Notes: generated by a model from the letters alone, not told the origin. A stretch of DNA of 64,000 bases from Paenibacillus tritici (GCF_013204885.1 NZ_JABMKX010000003.1:310001-374000); one strand, 5' to 3'; counted from the first letter of the stretch, positions 44,406 through 54,222 are shown. Program-made: numbers and translations.

Positions 44406-47147
44406 TTAGTGATCCGGCAGCCGGGCAGCAGCGGCCAGACCGGCGGTTATCTGGTCGGCAATGAAGGTATCCTCTGGATTCAGCCCGCTCCCCGCTTCCC
44501 CCGATAAGCCTTCCGGCCATACGTCATCCGCAATATAGGCAAGCGCAGCTGTATCAGGAATCCGGCCCTGCCTGCGCAGCTCTCCTACTGCCGGAACCAT
44601 CAGCAGCTCACCTGAAGCTGCTGTACCGGCAGCTTCCTCCGGCCAGCGGATATCGAGGTATGCCTCCTCCGGATAATAACCCGGCCGCAGCCGCAGGAGC
44701 AGCCGGGAGGCGGTCCACAGCCAGGGGCTCCAGCGCCCGTCTGCCTCCTGTCCGAACGGCTCTGTACATGTGAGAACTGCCGTCAGCGTTCCCGGTGCCG
44801 CAGGGCGGGTACTCCCGTATCCACCCGCAGCCGGAACTAATTCTCCCGCATAAATGATGCAGCGCCCGTTCTTTGTAGCGAGCTCAACTGCCTGCCGCTC
44901 CCCTTCCTTCCATGACCTCAGGGTCCTGGCTTCATATAAGGCGCTTACTCCGGCTTCCTCCAAGAAACGGTCTGCTGCCAGTTGTGTCCGTACAGGCTCC
45001 AGCTGTGCACCGTTCCACGCCCCCTCCCTGCGGAGCAGGCGGATCAGCCTGCTGACCGCATGATCCTCCTGTTCTGCTGCCCCTTGGAAGGCAGTGACAC
45101 GGCATCTCGTAACCTCTGTCAGCAGGGCACTGCCAGGCGCAAGCAGCACCACGCGCTTGCCGCGCAGGCCCAGGGCAGCCGCACAGATGACCGCTGCTGT
45201 TCCCGCCCCGATGACTGCAAGGTCGAAGGTTCCAAGCAGCGGGACAGCGGGCTCCTTGTCCAGCGTACCTGCTGCACTGCCGGGAATAAGGCGGGCAGCC
45301 GCATTGCGCACATACCCTCTTGAATCCGAGACTGAGGCTGCGGCAATATTCATACTCAGCTTGTCATCCTCCCCGGCCTGTGACAGAAATGCGGCGGCCC
45401 TAAGCTCCAGGCTCCAGCGGAGCGATTCAGGCCGGTCGCCGTGCATCCGGTAATCCTCCCCCAGTCCGGCGGACCCCAGCCAGGCCTTAACCGCAGCCGC
45501 CGCTTCTGCTCGCTGCTCCCTGCTTAGGAGCCGCAAGACGGAAGACAAGTAGTCCAGCAGAAAAGTGCTGTGCACAGCACCCGGCTGTTCCGCGAGGGCA
45601 ATAACGGCCTCCTTCAGCCCGGCAGGGCTCCTCAGCATACGCAGGAGGACAAATGAAGCGACCCAGAAAGGCACACATTTCGGATGATTGCTGAGCTTGT
45701 TGCTGTCCCTTGCAGCTATAAGGCCAAGCAGATATGGCACAGGCTCCTCCCTGCCGAGCATCGCCAGCGTAATGGCTGAGCAGAAGGCGCCGCCGGCAGC
45801 CTCATCTTCGCCTTCAAGCTTGCCGGCCAGTAACGGGATGATCTCCGGGCCGCCGGCTGCGGCTGATGAACGGCCCAGCAGCCAGACCGCCTTCCAGCTC
45901 TCTTCCGTCCCGAGATAACCGGCAAGCTGCTCACTATACCTCACGGCCTTGTCCCCATCCAGCTCCAGACCGGCCAGATCCCCCTGCCTGAAGCGGAGAT
46001 TCCGCCCTGTGCTCCGCTGCAGATCTTCTTGCTCCAGCACGCCGCGCTCTACCAGCCGCTTCTGCAGCAGGGAGCGGTCCAGTTGCCGGGGGGTGCAGTC
46101 CGCCTTCAGGCTTAACGCCGCTGCTACCCCGGCCGCTTCCCCGGTTTTGTGCATATCCTTCTGCATCCGTATCCCCATACTGACATCTCTTTCCGCTGAC
46201 AAGGCACGCCCGGCCACCAGCAGCCGCTCCAGCCCTTTTGGCAGCAGCGCCCCATACGGAATATCGCACCAGAGCCCTTTGACGAACAAGCCCATGACTG
46301 CAATCCACAACTGGCTGAATTCACTCTCATTGCCTGTATCGAAGCCGTGATTGTCGAGATGAGAATAACTGCGGGCGATAACCTCCGGGGAGGGCCGGTC
46401 TTCGATGTAATCCCGCAGCACAATGGTTGCGTCCCCTTCAATAAGTCCGCCTTCCCTCACACCGAGCATAGAGGAGACGGCGAAATAACGCGCCCCCTGT
46501 TCAACTCCTTGCCTGACCCACTCCCTGCCGCGGATGAAGGCTCTCGATACGTCCCACGGATCATAAGGGTCTACCCAGCCGGCATCCAGATTGTCATAAC
46601 CAATCTCGCCGTCCAGGACTCTGCGCGGGATGAACGAATAGTTATGATAGATGCCGTCCAGTTGACGGCCGTGCCGGAGCTTGCCGCCGGCCATGCGCAC
46701 CAGATGGGCGTTGCCGGTGCTGTCGATGGTAACCCCGGCGCGGACTTCAAGCGGCCCGGCAGGAGTCAGAAGCAGCACACCTGCCACCCCGTCTGCTTCC
46801 TTGATCACCTCATAGACAACAGAATCCAGCCACACCCCGATTCCTAGTTCGCGGCAGAGGGCTGCGAGCACCACCCGCTTCGCGTCTGGATGGAAGCCCT
46901 TGGTCTTCCCGCCGAAGACTGCGGCTGCTTCTGCAGTCCGGCGGTCGATCCCTTCCTGCAGCCCTCCGGGAGACCCGTAGTAATAACGGTGGATTCCTCC
47001 CCGGGTAGCGACTCCGCCGAGTGCGGTATCGCTCTCAACCAGAATAACCCTGGCGCCTTCTTCGGCGGCCGCAATGGCCGCCACACAGCCGGCTGTTCCT
47101 CCCCCAACAACAAGCACATCCGCCTGCACTGCGTGTAACTGACTCAT
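44406..47147 (-). CDS. Large FAD-dependent oxidoreductase with second Rossmann domain
   Basis: The 913-residue protein starts with an FAD-binding fold (ADVLVVGGGTAGCVAAIAAAEEGARVILVES, about 9-39) and the FAD_oxidored-type core to about 370 (LLVAGRALSAERDVSMGIRMQKDMHKTGEAAGVAAALS). A helical HEAT-like stretch (about 400-620) follows. A second dinucleotide-binding motif lies at about 640 (FDLAVIGAGTAAVICAAALGLRGKRVVLLAP) within a shorter, degenerate copy that runs to the end. It probably oxidises an imported sugar or glycoside (inferred). The ATG at 47147 is chosen because GGGAGGT lies 6 bases upstream. Confidence 0.78.
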   Translation of the reverse strand: MSQLHAVQADVLVVGGGTAGCVAAIAAAEEGARVILVESDTALGGVATRGGIHRYYYGSPGGLQEGIDRRTAEAAAVFGGKTKGFHPDAKRVVLAALCRELGIGVWLDSVVYEVIKEADGVAGVLLLTPAGPLEVRAGVTIDSTGNAHLVRMAGGKLRHGRQLDGIYHNYSFIPRRVLDGEIGYDNLDAGWVDPYDPWDVSRAFIRGREWVRQGVEQGARYFAVSSMLGVREGGLIEGDATIVLRDYIEDRPSPEVIARSYSHLDNHGFDTGNESEFSQLWIAVMGLFVKGLWCDIPYGALLPKGLERLLVAGRALSAERDVSMGIRMQKDMHKTGEAAGVAAALSLKADCTPRQLDRSLLQKRLVERGVLEQEDLQRSTGRNLRFRQGDLAGLELDGDKAVRYSEQLAGYLGTEESWKAVWLLGRSSAAAGGPEIIPLLAGKLEGEDEAAGGAFCSAITLAMLGREEPVPYLLGLIAARDSNKLSNHPKCVPFWVASFVLLRMLRSPAGLKEAVIALAEQPGAVHSTFLLDYLSSVLRLLSREQRAEAAAAVKAWLGSAGLGEDYRMHGDRPESLRWSLELRAAAFLSQAGEDDKLSMNIAAASVSDSRGYVRNAAARLIPGSAAGTLDKEPAVPLLGTFDLAVIGAGTAAVICAAALGLRGKRVVLLAPGSALLTEVTRCRVTAFQGAAEQEDHAVSRLIRLLRREGAWNGAQLEPVRTQLAADRFLEEAGVSALYEARTLRSWKEGERQAVELATKNGRCIIYAGELVPAAGGYGSTRPAAPGTLTAVLTCTEPFGQEADGRWSPWLWTASRLLLRLRPGYYPEEAYLDIRWPEEAAGTAASGELLMVPAVGELRRQGRIPDTAALAYIADDVWPEGLSGEAGSGLNPEDTFIADQITAGLAAAARLPDH

Positions 47148-47165
47148 GTCCACACCTCCCGTTGC

Positions 47166-48002
47166 TTAGCCTTTGATGGAACCGGCCAGACCTTCAATGA
47201 AATACCGCTGCAGGAACAGGAATACGATGATAATCGGTACAACAGACATGACTGCTCCCGCCGCCAGTCCGGTCCAGTCCACGCTGTTGGTCCCGAAGAA
47301 GTTGTACATGCCGACCCCCAGCGTACGAAGCGACGGCTTGCTTAACGTAAAGGTCAGCGGGACAAAGAACGCATTCCAGGCCCCGATGAAGCTGAATATA
47401 GTCACCGTACCCAGGATCGGCTTAGACAGCGGCAGCATAATGCTGAAGAACATACGGAAGTAACCGGCGCCGTCAATCGTGGCGGATTCCTCCATCTCTT
47501 TGGGCAGCGAGGCGAAGTAGCCGACGAACAGCAGGATCGATACGATCTTGGACGGGCCGGACTCGGCCAGGATGACTCCCATCAGCGTATTGTTGAAGCC
47601 CAGTCCGACGATCAGCTCGAACAGCGGAAGAATAGTGAAGCCTTTGGGCAGGAACATCGAGATGATCAGCATCGTCATAATCAGCTTTTTACCAGGCATG
47701 GCACCTCTGCCCAGCGCATACCCCGCCATCGAGGTAATTACAAGTACGAGCATGACCACCGATGCAGTGACAATAACCGAGTTGAAGAAGTATTGATAAA
47801 AGTTAGCCAGCTCCCAGGCCCGTACGAAATTATCGAAGGTCGGCTCTTTGGGGATAATGTTAATCCCGCCCAGGAACATTTCACTTTGCGACTTGAAGGA
47901 GGAGGAGATGATCCAGATAAACGGATAACTCCAGATTAAGGTGAAGCCCAGCAGCAGGAGCTGGACGGGCAGTTGTCTGAGCAGACGGGTTAGCCGGTAC
48001 AT
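47166..48002 (-). CDS. Sugar ABC transporter permease, MalG type
   Basis: The 278-residue membrane protein has six predicted membrane segments and the permease EAA loop EMEESATIDGAGYFRMFFSIMLPLSKPIL (about 190-218), which docks the ATPase. The N-terminal QLLLLGFTLIWSYPFIWIISSSFKS is typical of the MalG/UgpE group. It starts 2 bases after the previous permease stop. No ATPase gene is in the operon, so a shared MsmX-like ATPase is likely used. Confidence 0.92.
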   Translation of the reverse strand: MYRLTRLLRQLPVQLLLLGFTLIWSYPFIWIISSSFKSQSEMFLGGINIIPKEPTFDNFVRAWELANFYQYFFNSVIVTASVVMLVLVITSMAGYALGRGAMPGKKLIMTMLIISMFLPKGFTILPLFELIVGLGFNNTLMGVILAESGPSKIVSILLFVGYFASLPKEMEESATIDGAGYFRMFFSIMLPLSKPILGTVTIFSFIGAWNAFFVPLTFTLSKPSLRTLGVGMYNFFGTNSVDWTGLAAGAVMSVVPIIIVFLFLQRYFIEGLAGSIKG

Positions 48003-48004
48003 GG

Positions 48005-48991
48005 TTATTCCGCCCCTTTCGTGCCGGATCTGCGGGCATATTTGCCGGTCAGCACCTGGATAATGACTACTACGAGAACCGCCAGACTGAACAGAATGCC
48101 TGCAGCCGAGGCAAAGCCGTACCGGGAAGAGCCGCTCTCCGGCTCGAATGCATAACGGAAAATATAAGTCTGGACTACATCGGTAGCTTTGACAGGGCCG
48201 CCTTCGGTCATCGTGCGGACCAGATCAAACGGATCCAGATTGTTGATAAAAGTGAGCAGTGTAATTACAAGGCCAATCGGTGCGAGCATAGGAATGGTGA
48301 TACGGAAAAAGCTCTGTATCCTGCCTGCCCCGTCAATTTTGGCCGCCTCATACAGCTCAGCCGGTATTGTCTGCAGCCCCGCAAGCCAGTAAATCATCGG
48401 TGTGCCGAAGCTTTTCCAGACCGAAACAGCCAGTAGTGTGGGCAACGCCAGAGCAGTAGATCCCAGAAAGTTAATCGGCTCGCTTATGATACCGGTGTTC
48501 AGCAGCATCTCGTTGACTGCACCGCCCAGCGGATTCAGCAAAATCGAGAAAATAACACCGATAACCGCCGTTGTTGAGATCACAGGCACAAACAGCAGCA
48601 GCCTGTAGATATTCCTCCCCGCCAGAAACTGGTTATTAAGAATCACCGCCACGACAAGCGCCAGCGGCATCTGGATCAGGACATGAGTCAGTGCGAAGAG
48701 GAAGGTGTTCATAAAAGCGTTCCAGAAGCCCGGATCGGCGGCCACTTCCCGGAAGTTGCCCAGACCTATGAAATCTGTCGGCCAGCCGATGCCATCCCAG
48801 TTGAAGAACGAATAATACCAGCTTGCGAGCATCGGCCATAAGGTGAAGGCGGAAAAGAACACCAGCATCGGCAGCACGAACAGGTAATGATAGCGGTGCT
48901 TCTTGATTTGTTTGAACAGCTCCGCCCTTCTGGAGAACGGAGCCTTGCCGGCGGGAGCAGGAATCGTCTGCTGTGGTGTGCCGTAGCCCAT
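48005..48991 (-). CDS. Sugar ABC transporter permease, MalF/UgpA type
   Basis: The 328-residue permease has a cytoplasmic N-terminus (about 1-35), six membrane segments and the EAA loop ELYEAAKIDGAGRIQSFFRITIPMLAPI (about 225-253). HYLFVLPMLVFFSAFTLWPMLASWYYSFFNWDG is the usual first membrane segment of the UgpA group. It forms the channel with the 47166-48002 product and lies 52 bases after the binding-protein gene. Confidence 0.92.
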   Translation of the reverse strand: MGYGTPQQTIPAPAGKAPFSRRAELFKQIKKHRYHYLFVLPMLVFFSAFTLWPMLASWYYSFFNWDGIGWPTDFIGLGNFREVAADPGFWNAFMNTFLFALTHVLIQMPLALVVAVILNNQFLAGRNIYRLLLFVPVISTTAVIGVIFSILLNPLGGAVNEMLLNTGIISEPINFLGSTALALPTLLAVSVWKSFGTPMIYWLAGLQTIPAELYEAAKIDGAGRIQSFFRITIPMLAPIGLVITLLTFINNLDPFDLVRTMTEGGPVKATDVVQTYIFRYAFEPESGSSRYGFASAAGILFSLAVLVVVIIQVLTGKYARRSGTKGAE

Positions 48992-49043
48992 AATGTATTC
49001 ACTCCTGTCTGTTTCTATAGGGTTTCCGGACCCTAAGCAGCGC

Positions 49044-50561
49044 TTATTCGATGATATAGTCCTGCATAGGGTCCCAATCCGGGTACTTCAGATCCTCTCT
49101 GGAGAAGGTAATACCGCCGTCGTTAGCCATCTTGATCTGCTCATCAATTACCTTGTTCGCCTTGGCATCATATTCCTCTGCGAGCGGAACCGGGTCTTCA
49201 TTACTCATGACCGCCTTCAGGAAAACCTCCTGGATTTTGGGCTTCGGCATCGCGTCGCTGATGCTCTTCGAGAACTGGTCATAGTTCTGGTTGTTGGTAT
49301 TCACCGCCGGTGCCATCCTGATCGTCTCATCCATCACCTTCACCATTTGCTGCATATCTGCCGACATCTCAATGCCTTCCATAGCTGCCGGCATCAGCAC
49401 CAGCTCTTTGGCATATTCATAATTCGCCCGCTCGAACTCTTGCGAGCCCAGGAAGTCCAGCACCTTCCACGCCGCTTCCTTCACCTTCGACTGGGAGCTC
49501 ATAGCATACCGCGGCTCGGCAATCGTTGGTGTATCCCGGTATCCGCTGCGGCCCGCATCTGGAACCGGCGCTGCCGCAATGCCCATATCCATGCCTTCGT
49601 TCAGCTTGCGGATTTCCTCCGCCTGCCAGGCTGCACCGATGAACATCGCCACTCGTCCGGCTGCGAATTGCTGATGCATCTGCGCTGTATCCCAGTTCTC
49701 CCAGCCCGGCGCCACAATCTTCTGTGCGTTCAGCTGGCGCAGGATCTCTACCACCGGTGTCGCTGACTTCGCCGAGAACTGTCCGCTCTTCAGGTTGATG
49801 ATGGTATTGCCCTCGTATCCGATTACACCGCCTTCAAGCCCGGACCCCAGGCCGGACACGCTTAATCCGAACACCGCCGGAGCCTTGCCCATCATGGCAA
49901 AGCCGTATACCTGCCCTTTGCCTTCCTTCGTTATCTTCGTTGCCGCTTCCACGAATCCGCTGTGTGTCTTCGGGGGTTCACTGTAGCCGAACTGCTCCAG
50001 AATGGCCTTGTTGTAATACAACGGTCTTACTTTATCGAAGCGCGGGTCGCGGACCGGGACACCGATGATCTCCCCGTTCACCCGGGTCTGGCTGGTGCGG
50101 CTGAAGGAGCCTTCCGGGAACCGCGCCAGGAACGCATCATCCATATAGCTGTCCAGCGGTTCCACCCATTTGTTGTCGTAGACGGTTCTTGCCTGCGGCT
50201 GGCCGCCTTCGATGAAGAAGATATCCGGGCCTTCATTGGCGGCAAAAGACAGCTGAAGCGCATTGTTATACTGCTCCGTCGGGTTGGCGATGACCGTCAC
50301 TTTGACGTCTGGATTCGCTTTCATGAAAATGTCCATTTGTTCCTTGTAAAAAGCCTCGTCCCCGGGTCTGGCTGAGACCATGGAGAAATTAACCTTCTGC
50401 ACCACAGCAGCAGTAGCTGCAGGTGTGGCCGATGAACCGGCCGGAGCCGCCGTGCCGCTGCTTCCCGCATTGTTATTGCCGCCGCAGCCGGCAAGCACTC
50501 CTGTCAAGGCAAACATCGTGGTCAGCGTTCTCATCCATGAACGTTTTGTTGTCAATTGCAT
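49044..50561 (-). CDS. Sugar-binding lipoprotein of an ABC transporter
   Basis: The 505-residue lipoprotein has a signal peptide ending LTGVLAGC (lipidated Cys about 26), an Ala/Ser/Gly/Pro linker (27-52) and a family 1 extracellular binding domain (VNFSMVSARPGDEAFYKEQMDIFMKANPDVKVTVIANP). It is the first gene of the operon and delivers an unknown oligosaccharide to the two permeases. The ATG at 50561 follows AAAGGGGAG and gives a correct signal peptide. Confidence 0.92.
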   Translation of the reverse strand: MQLTTKRSWMRTLTTMFALTGVLAGCGGNNNAGSSGTAAPAGSSATPAATAAVVQKVNFSMVSARPGDEAFYKEQMDIFMKANPDVKVTVIANPTEQYNNALQLSFAANEGPDIFFIEGGQPQARTVYDNKWVEPLDSYMDDAFLARFPEGSFSRTSQTRVNGEIIGVPVRDPRFDKVRPLYYNKAILEQFGYSEPPKTHSGFVEAATKITKEGKGQVYGFAMMGKAPAVFGLSVSGLGSGLEGGVIGYEGNTIINLKSGQFSAKSATPVVEILRQLNAQKIVAPGWENWDTAQMHQQFAAGRVAMFIGAAWQAEEIRKLNEGMDMGIAAAPVPDAGRSGYRDTPTIAEPRYAMSSQSKVKEAAWKVLDFLGSQEFERANYEYAKELVLMPAAMEGIEMSADMQQMVKVMDETIRMAPAVNTNNQNYDQFSKSISDAMPKPKIQEVFLKAVMSNEDPVPLAEEYDAKANKVIDEQIKMANDGGITFSREDLKYPDWDPMQDYIIE

Positions 50562-50698
50562 ACACTCCCCTTTGGTAGGCTCGGTGATTGATGGAATCAT
50601 TCTGTATTCTTACAGCCTTATTGTAGCAAGTACCGCAATTTCAGCGTATCCCATCCTTCTACGAACAGGGTGGATATATCTATCCACTTGATACGGTA

Positions 50699-50760
50699 CG
50701 CCAAGCAGAAACGGCTATGCCGTCCCTTTAACGGGCAGCAACTGTTTCAGTGAAAAATAG
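50699..50760. repeat. Interspersed hairpin element, copy C
   Basis: CGCCAAGCAG is followed by AAACGG, CTAT, GCCGTCCC, TTTAAC, GGGCAGC, AA and CTGTTTC, then AGTGAAAAATAG. It is the third copy of the element at 22873 and 33688, again between genes. Its outer stem is AAACGG against CTGTTT, including a G-T pair. Confidence 0.7.
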
Positions 50761-50778
50761 AAGGATAAATTATCATGC

Positions 50779-50821
50779 AAAAAAGCAGTGTTTGCCCTGA
50801 CAGGCAGACACTGCTTTTTTT
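50779..50821. terminator. Terminator of the alpha-mannosidase gene
   Basis: AAAAAAGCAGTGTTTGCC pairs with GGCAGACACTGCTTTTTT (one mismatch) around a short loop. T tracts on both strands make it bidirectional. Confidence 0.9.
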
Positions 50822-50861
50822 ATAGAGTAGACACGTATAGTGTATCCCCTCGAACGGCTAC

Positions 50862-53800
50862 TCAGGCAAAGACAATATGCACCGTATGAATCTCATACGG
50901 TTTAAAATCAAGGCGGATCGCCGGTCCGTCCACCGCTTCTGTCTCCAGCGGGCGCTCCATCAGATCGCGCAGCTGCCAGGAGACGGCGGAATAATCGCTG
51001 CTGACATTCGCTGTGCAGCGTGTTCCTGTATACTCATGCAGCCTGACAATACATCCGCTGCCATCCTCCGCCAGCTTGACGGCATCGACGGCAATGTTCG
51101 GGGCATCGCAGGTGAGAAGTGATTTGCCGCTTCCGGCGGCATATCCTCCTTCTACGGCCAGGAGCGGATGATTCAGCGCCCAGGCCTCCTGCACCGTTCC
51201 CGCTTCCACCCAATCCCCCTGATGCGGAAGCAAGGCATAGGTGAAACGGTGCTCGCCCTGGTCGGCCAGCCGGTCCGGGCTGGTTGCCGATTTGATCAGC
51301 GACAGCCGCATCGTATGATCCTTGATATCGTATCCGTATTTGCAGTCGTTCAGCAGGCTGACGCCATAGCCCCGCTCCGACAAGTCGGCCCACTGGTGGC
51401 CCACACTCTCGAACCGCGCATAGTCCCAGCTCGTATTCCAGTGGGTCGGACGCTTCACATTGCCGAACTGAATATCATAGGTGGCTTCCGTTGCCCGCAC
51501 GGCAACCGGGAATGCCGTCTTGAGCAGCTGGTGCTGTTCATGCCAGTCCACCAGCGTCTCGAAGTCCATCCGCGCGCTTCCGCTATAGACCTTGACCTTC
51601 TGGATAATCGTGGAATCCATGTACTTCCAGGTGAACTCCAGCACTGCCTGCAGCGGGCCGCATTCGGTCAGCTTGACGGAGCGCAGATCGGTGACCACCC
51701 GCATTTTCTCCTGATAATACAGATCAATATCCCAGGCATCGAACATCTTCGGCTTATCTTCAAATACCTGCAGCACGTTGCCGCATTCACCCGGTGCCAG
51801 CACCTCGCGTGCAGCGCTGCGGTCGAAGATCCGGCTAAGCTGACCAGCCTCATTCCACTCCAGAATATAGTGAGGAGTGGTTAATGTTGAATCCTGATGA
51901 CTAAAGGGAACAGACTGCTCCCGGCTCTCTCCCGGTACACCGCCCGCCGTAGCTGTGATCACTGCACTGCCCATCGCCGGTACCGCAGCCGTCTCGACCA
52001 GCCAATGACCGCCGGAGCGCTGGACTGGCAGGTAATTCCCCGCGGCATCTGTCCAGGTGACGTTCTCTGCGCTGTGAGGAATGGCTGCCAGCCTGGTGCC
52101 TGCAAAGAAGGCACTGTTAAAGACCGTATATTCCCTGTGCAGCGGGGCATCTGCCGGCTCAGCAGATGAGGCGAGGCCGACAGGGCCAGCGTCCTCCGGC
52201 TCAGCAGATGGAGTGAGACTGACAGGATCAGCGTTCTCCGGCTCAGTAGATGGGGCGAGGCCGACAAGGCCAGCGTTCTCCGGCTCAGCAGATGGGGCGA
52301 GGCCGACAAGGCCAGCGTTCTCCGGCTCAGCAGATAGGGCGAGGCTGACAAGCCGCGCAGCCGCAGCATCCCTTGCCTCCAGACCAAGCTGCTCTGCTTC
52401 CGCATATTCCACCCGTGAATCCTGATACACCTCATGAATCGAGGAGCCGGGAATAATATCGTGGAACTGGTTGCGCAGAATAATCTGCCAGCCTGCCAGC
52501 AGCGATTCCACAGGATATTGCGTGAATCCGCCGCTCTCCGCCGCCCATAGCATTTGCAGCCACTCCGCTTCACGGTACAATAGCTCCAGCTTGCGGTTCA
52601 TTCTTTTATTATAGGCCTGGCTGGTATAGGTCCCCCGGTGATACTCCAGATATAGCTCCCCGTCCCAGGTATGCACATATTGATCGGTGCCCTCTATGGT
52701 TTCATGGAGCCGTTCGAAATATTCCGCCGCCCGCCCCGTCTTCACCTGGGGAAGACCCGGCATCGTATCCAGCCTCCGCCGCATCTCCAGCATCTCGCGG
52801 TTGACACCGCCGCCCCCGTCCCCGTAACCATAGGACAACAGCAGTTCTCGGTTCAGGTTCTTGTCACGGTACTGGTCCCAGATGCCCTGCACAGAGAAGG
52901 GCTCGATCAGGCCGTTATACGTATAATACCAGGCACCCGATTCAGGCCCCTCCGGTGTGGTGATGAAATGGGTCAGCACCTCGCTGCCGTCAATTCCTCT
53001 CCACTGGAACGTATCATGCGGCATCCGGTTGTATTGGCTCCAGCTGATCTTCGTCGTCATGAAGGTGTCAATACCCGACTTGCGCAGAATCTGCGGCAGC
53101 GCCCAGCTATAGCCGAACACATCGGGCAGCCACAAATATTTGCAGTCCACTCCAAACTCCTCGCGGAAAAACTTCGTCCCGGACAGAATCTGGCGCACCA
53201 GTGACTCCCCACTGGTCAGATTGCAGTCCGCTTCCAGCCACATCGCCCCTCCGGCTTCCCAGCGCCCTTCCTCTACCCGCTCTTTAATCTCGCTATAAAT
53301 CTCCGGGTAATCCTGCTTAATATACGCATAGAGCTGAGGCTGGGTCTGCAAAAAAACGTATTCCGGGAACTGCTTCATCAGGCGCAGTACGGTCGAGAAG
53401 GAGCGCGCCGCTTTCTCGCGGGTGTGGGTAAGCCGCCATAACCAGGCCACATCAATATGTGTATGGCCGATGGCTGTTACCGTAACCGGATGCTCCTGCT
53501 CCAGCCGGGCCAAGGCTTCCAGCAGGCTCTTCTCGGCCTCCTGGACGGAAGCATAGAACTCAGCGCTTCCGGGTCTGGACCAGTCCAGCATATTGAAGGC
53601 ACGGTTCAAGGCCATCAGCAGCTCTTGCTTCTCCACCTGGCTCTCTTGAAGCTGCTTGAAGGTGCCGATCGCCGCTCTGCCGGTATAATACAGATTGTCA
53701 GCTGATTCATCCAGATAAGCCAGCTCCGCCCGCTTGATTTTGTGTTCCTGGGGAATCAGCTGGCCGTCCCCGTTCAGACCCGACCATAAGCGGAAAGTGA

Positions 53801-54203
53801 AATCCAGCTCCCTGCCGGCCGCATCGTCTTCAAGAAACACCTCCTGATGGTTCGAGTCCACCCCCTGATACGGCTTGCCGTCGAGGAACAGCAGAGATTC
53901 GAACCCGCTGTTGTTGCCCCCGCCCGTGCGGCCGAAATCGAACAATCCTACAATACGTCTGCCCTGCCAGTCAGCAGGAATCGTTATCTTCCTGTGCAGC
54001 CACAGGTAGACATCACTTCCGGTCCAGTACTCCCCCGTCCGGAGCTTCTTCTCTCCTGCAAGAGTGGAGGGATAGACACCGTTCTCTCCCTCCAGATCCT
54101 CAGTAACCTGCCATTCATCAAGCGCAATCCGCTCACGGTACCGGTAACCCTCCAGCTCTCTCAACCGTGCAGCCAGCTTCTCTTCTGTCCAGAACATCTT
54201 CAT
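50862..54203 (-). CDS. Alpha-mannosidase, GH38, with internal 14-residue repeats
   Basis: The 1113-residue enzyme cleaves alpha-mannosides. It has an N-terminal beta domain (about 1-230) and the GH38 catalytic domain (about 235-510: GHTHIDVAWLWRL, AMWLEADCNLTSGESLVRQ with the nucleophile Asp, LPDVFGYSWALPQIL). A helical bundle follows, then a C-terminal beta domain (about 720-1113). At about 618-690 five in-frame 14-residue copies (like SAEPENAGLVGLAP) separate the helical and beta domains. No signal peptide is present. The ATG at 54203 is best spaced from GGGAGGAG. A palindromic operator lies 20 bases upstream. Confidence 0.93.
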   Translation of the reverse strand: MKMFWTEEKLAARLRELEGYRYRERIALDEWQVTEDLEGENGVYPSTLAGEKKLRTGEYWTGSDVYLWLHRKITIPADWQGRRIVGLFDFGRTGGGNNSGFESLLFLDGKPYQGVDSNHQEVFLEDDAAGRELDFTFRLWSGLNGDGQLIPQEHKIKRAELAYLDESADNLYYTGRAAIGTFKQLQESQVEKQELLMALNRAFNMLDWSRPGSAEFYASVQEAEKSLLEALARLEQEHPVTVTAIGHTHIDVAWLWRLTHTREKAARSFSTVLRLMKQFPEYVFLQTQPQLYAYIKQDYPEIYSEIKERVEEGRWEAGGAMWLEADCNLTSGESLVRQILSGTKFFREEFGVDCKYLWLPDVFGYSWALPQILRKSGIDTFMTTKISWSQYNRMPHDTFQWRGIDGSEVLTHFITTPEGPESGAWYYTYNGLIEPFSVQGIWDQYRDKNLNRELLLSYGYGDGGGGVNREMLEMRRRLDTMPGLPQVKTGRAAEYFERLHETIEGTDQYVHTWDGELYLEYHRGTYTSQAYNKRMNRKLELLYREAEWLQMLWAAESGGFTQYPVESLLAGWQIILRNQFHDIIPGSSIHEVYQDSRVEYAEAEQLGLEARDAAAARLVSLALSAEPENAGLVGLAPSAEPENAGLVGLAPSTEPENADPVSLTPSAEPEDAGPVGLASSAEPADAPLHREYTVFNSAFFAGTRLAAIPHSAENVTWTDAAGNYLPVQRSGGHWLVETAAVPAMGSAVITATAGGVPGESREQSVPFSHQDSTLTTPHYILEWNEAGQLSRIFDRSAAREVLAPGECGNVLQVFEDKPKMFDAWDIDLYYQEKMRVVTDLRSVKLTECGPLQAVLEFTWKYMDSTIIQKVKVYSGSARMDFETLVDWHEQHQLLKTAFPVAVRATEATYDIQFGNVKRPTHWNTSWDYARFESVGHQWADLSERGYGVSLLNDCKYGYDIKDHTMRLSLIKSATSPDRLADQGEHRFTYALLPHQGDWVEAGTVQEAWALNHPLLAVEGGYAAGSGKSLLTCDAPNIAVDAVKLAEDGSGCIVRLHEYTGTRCTANVSSDYSAVSWQLRDLMERPLETEAVDGPAIRLDFKPYEIHTVHIVFA
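52154..52363. repeat. 42-base tandem repeat inside the alpha-mannosidase gene
   Basis: Five copies of CCGGCTCAGCAGATG plus trailing sequence begin at 52154, 52196, 52238, 52280 and 52322, exactly 42 bases apart. Each encodes 14 residues, so copy number can change without breaking the frame. Confidence 0.9.
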
Positions 54204-54222
54204 TCTCATTCTCCTCCCATAT

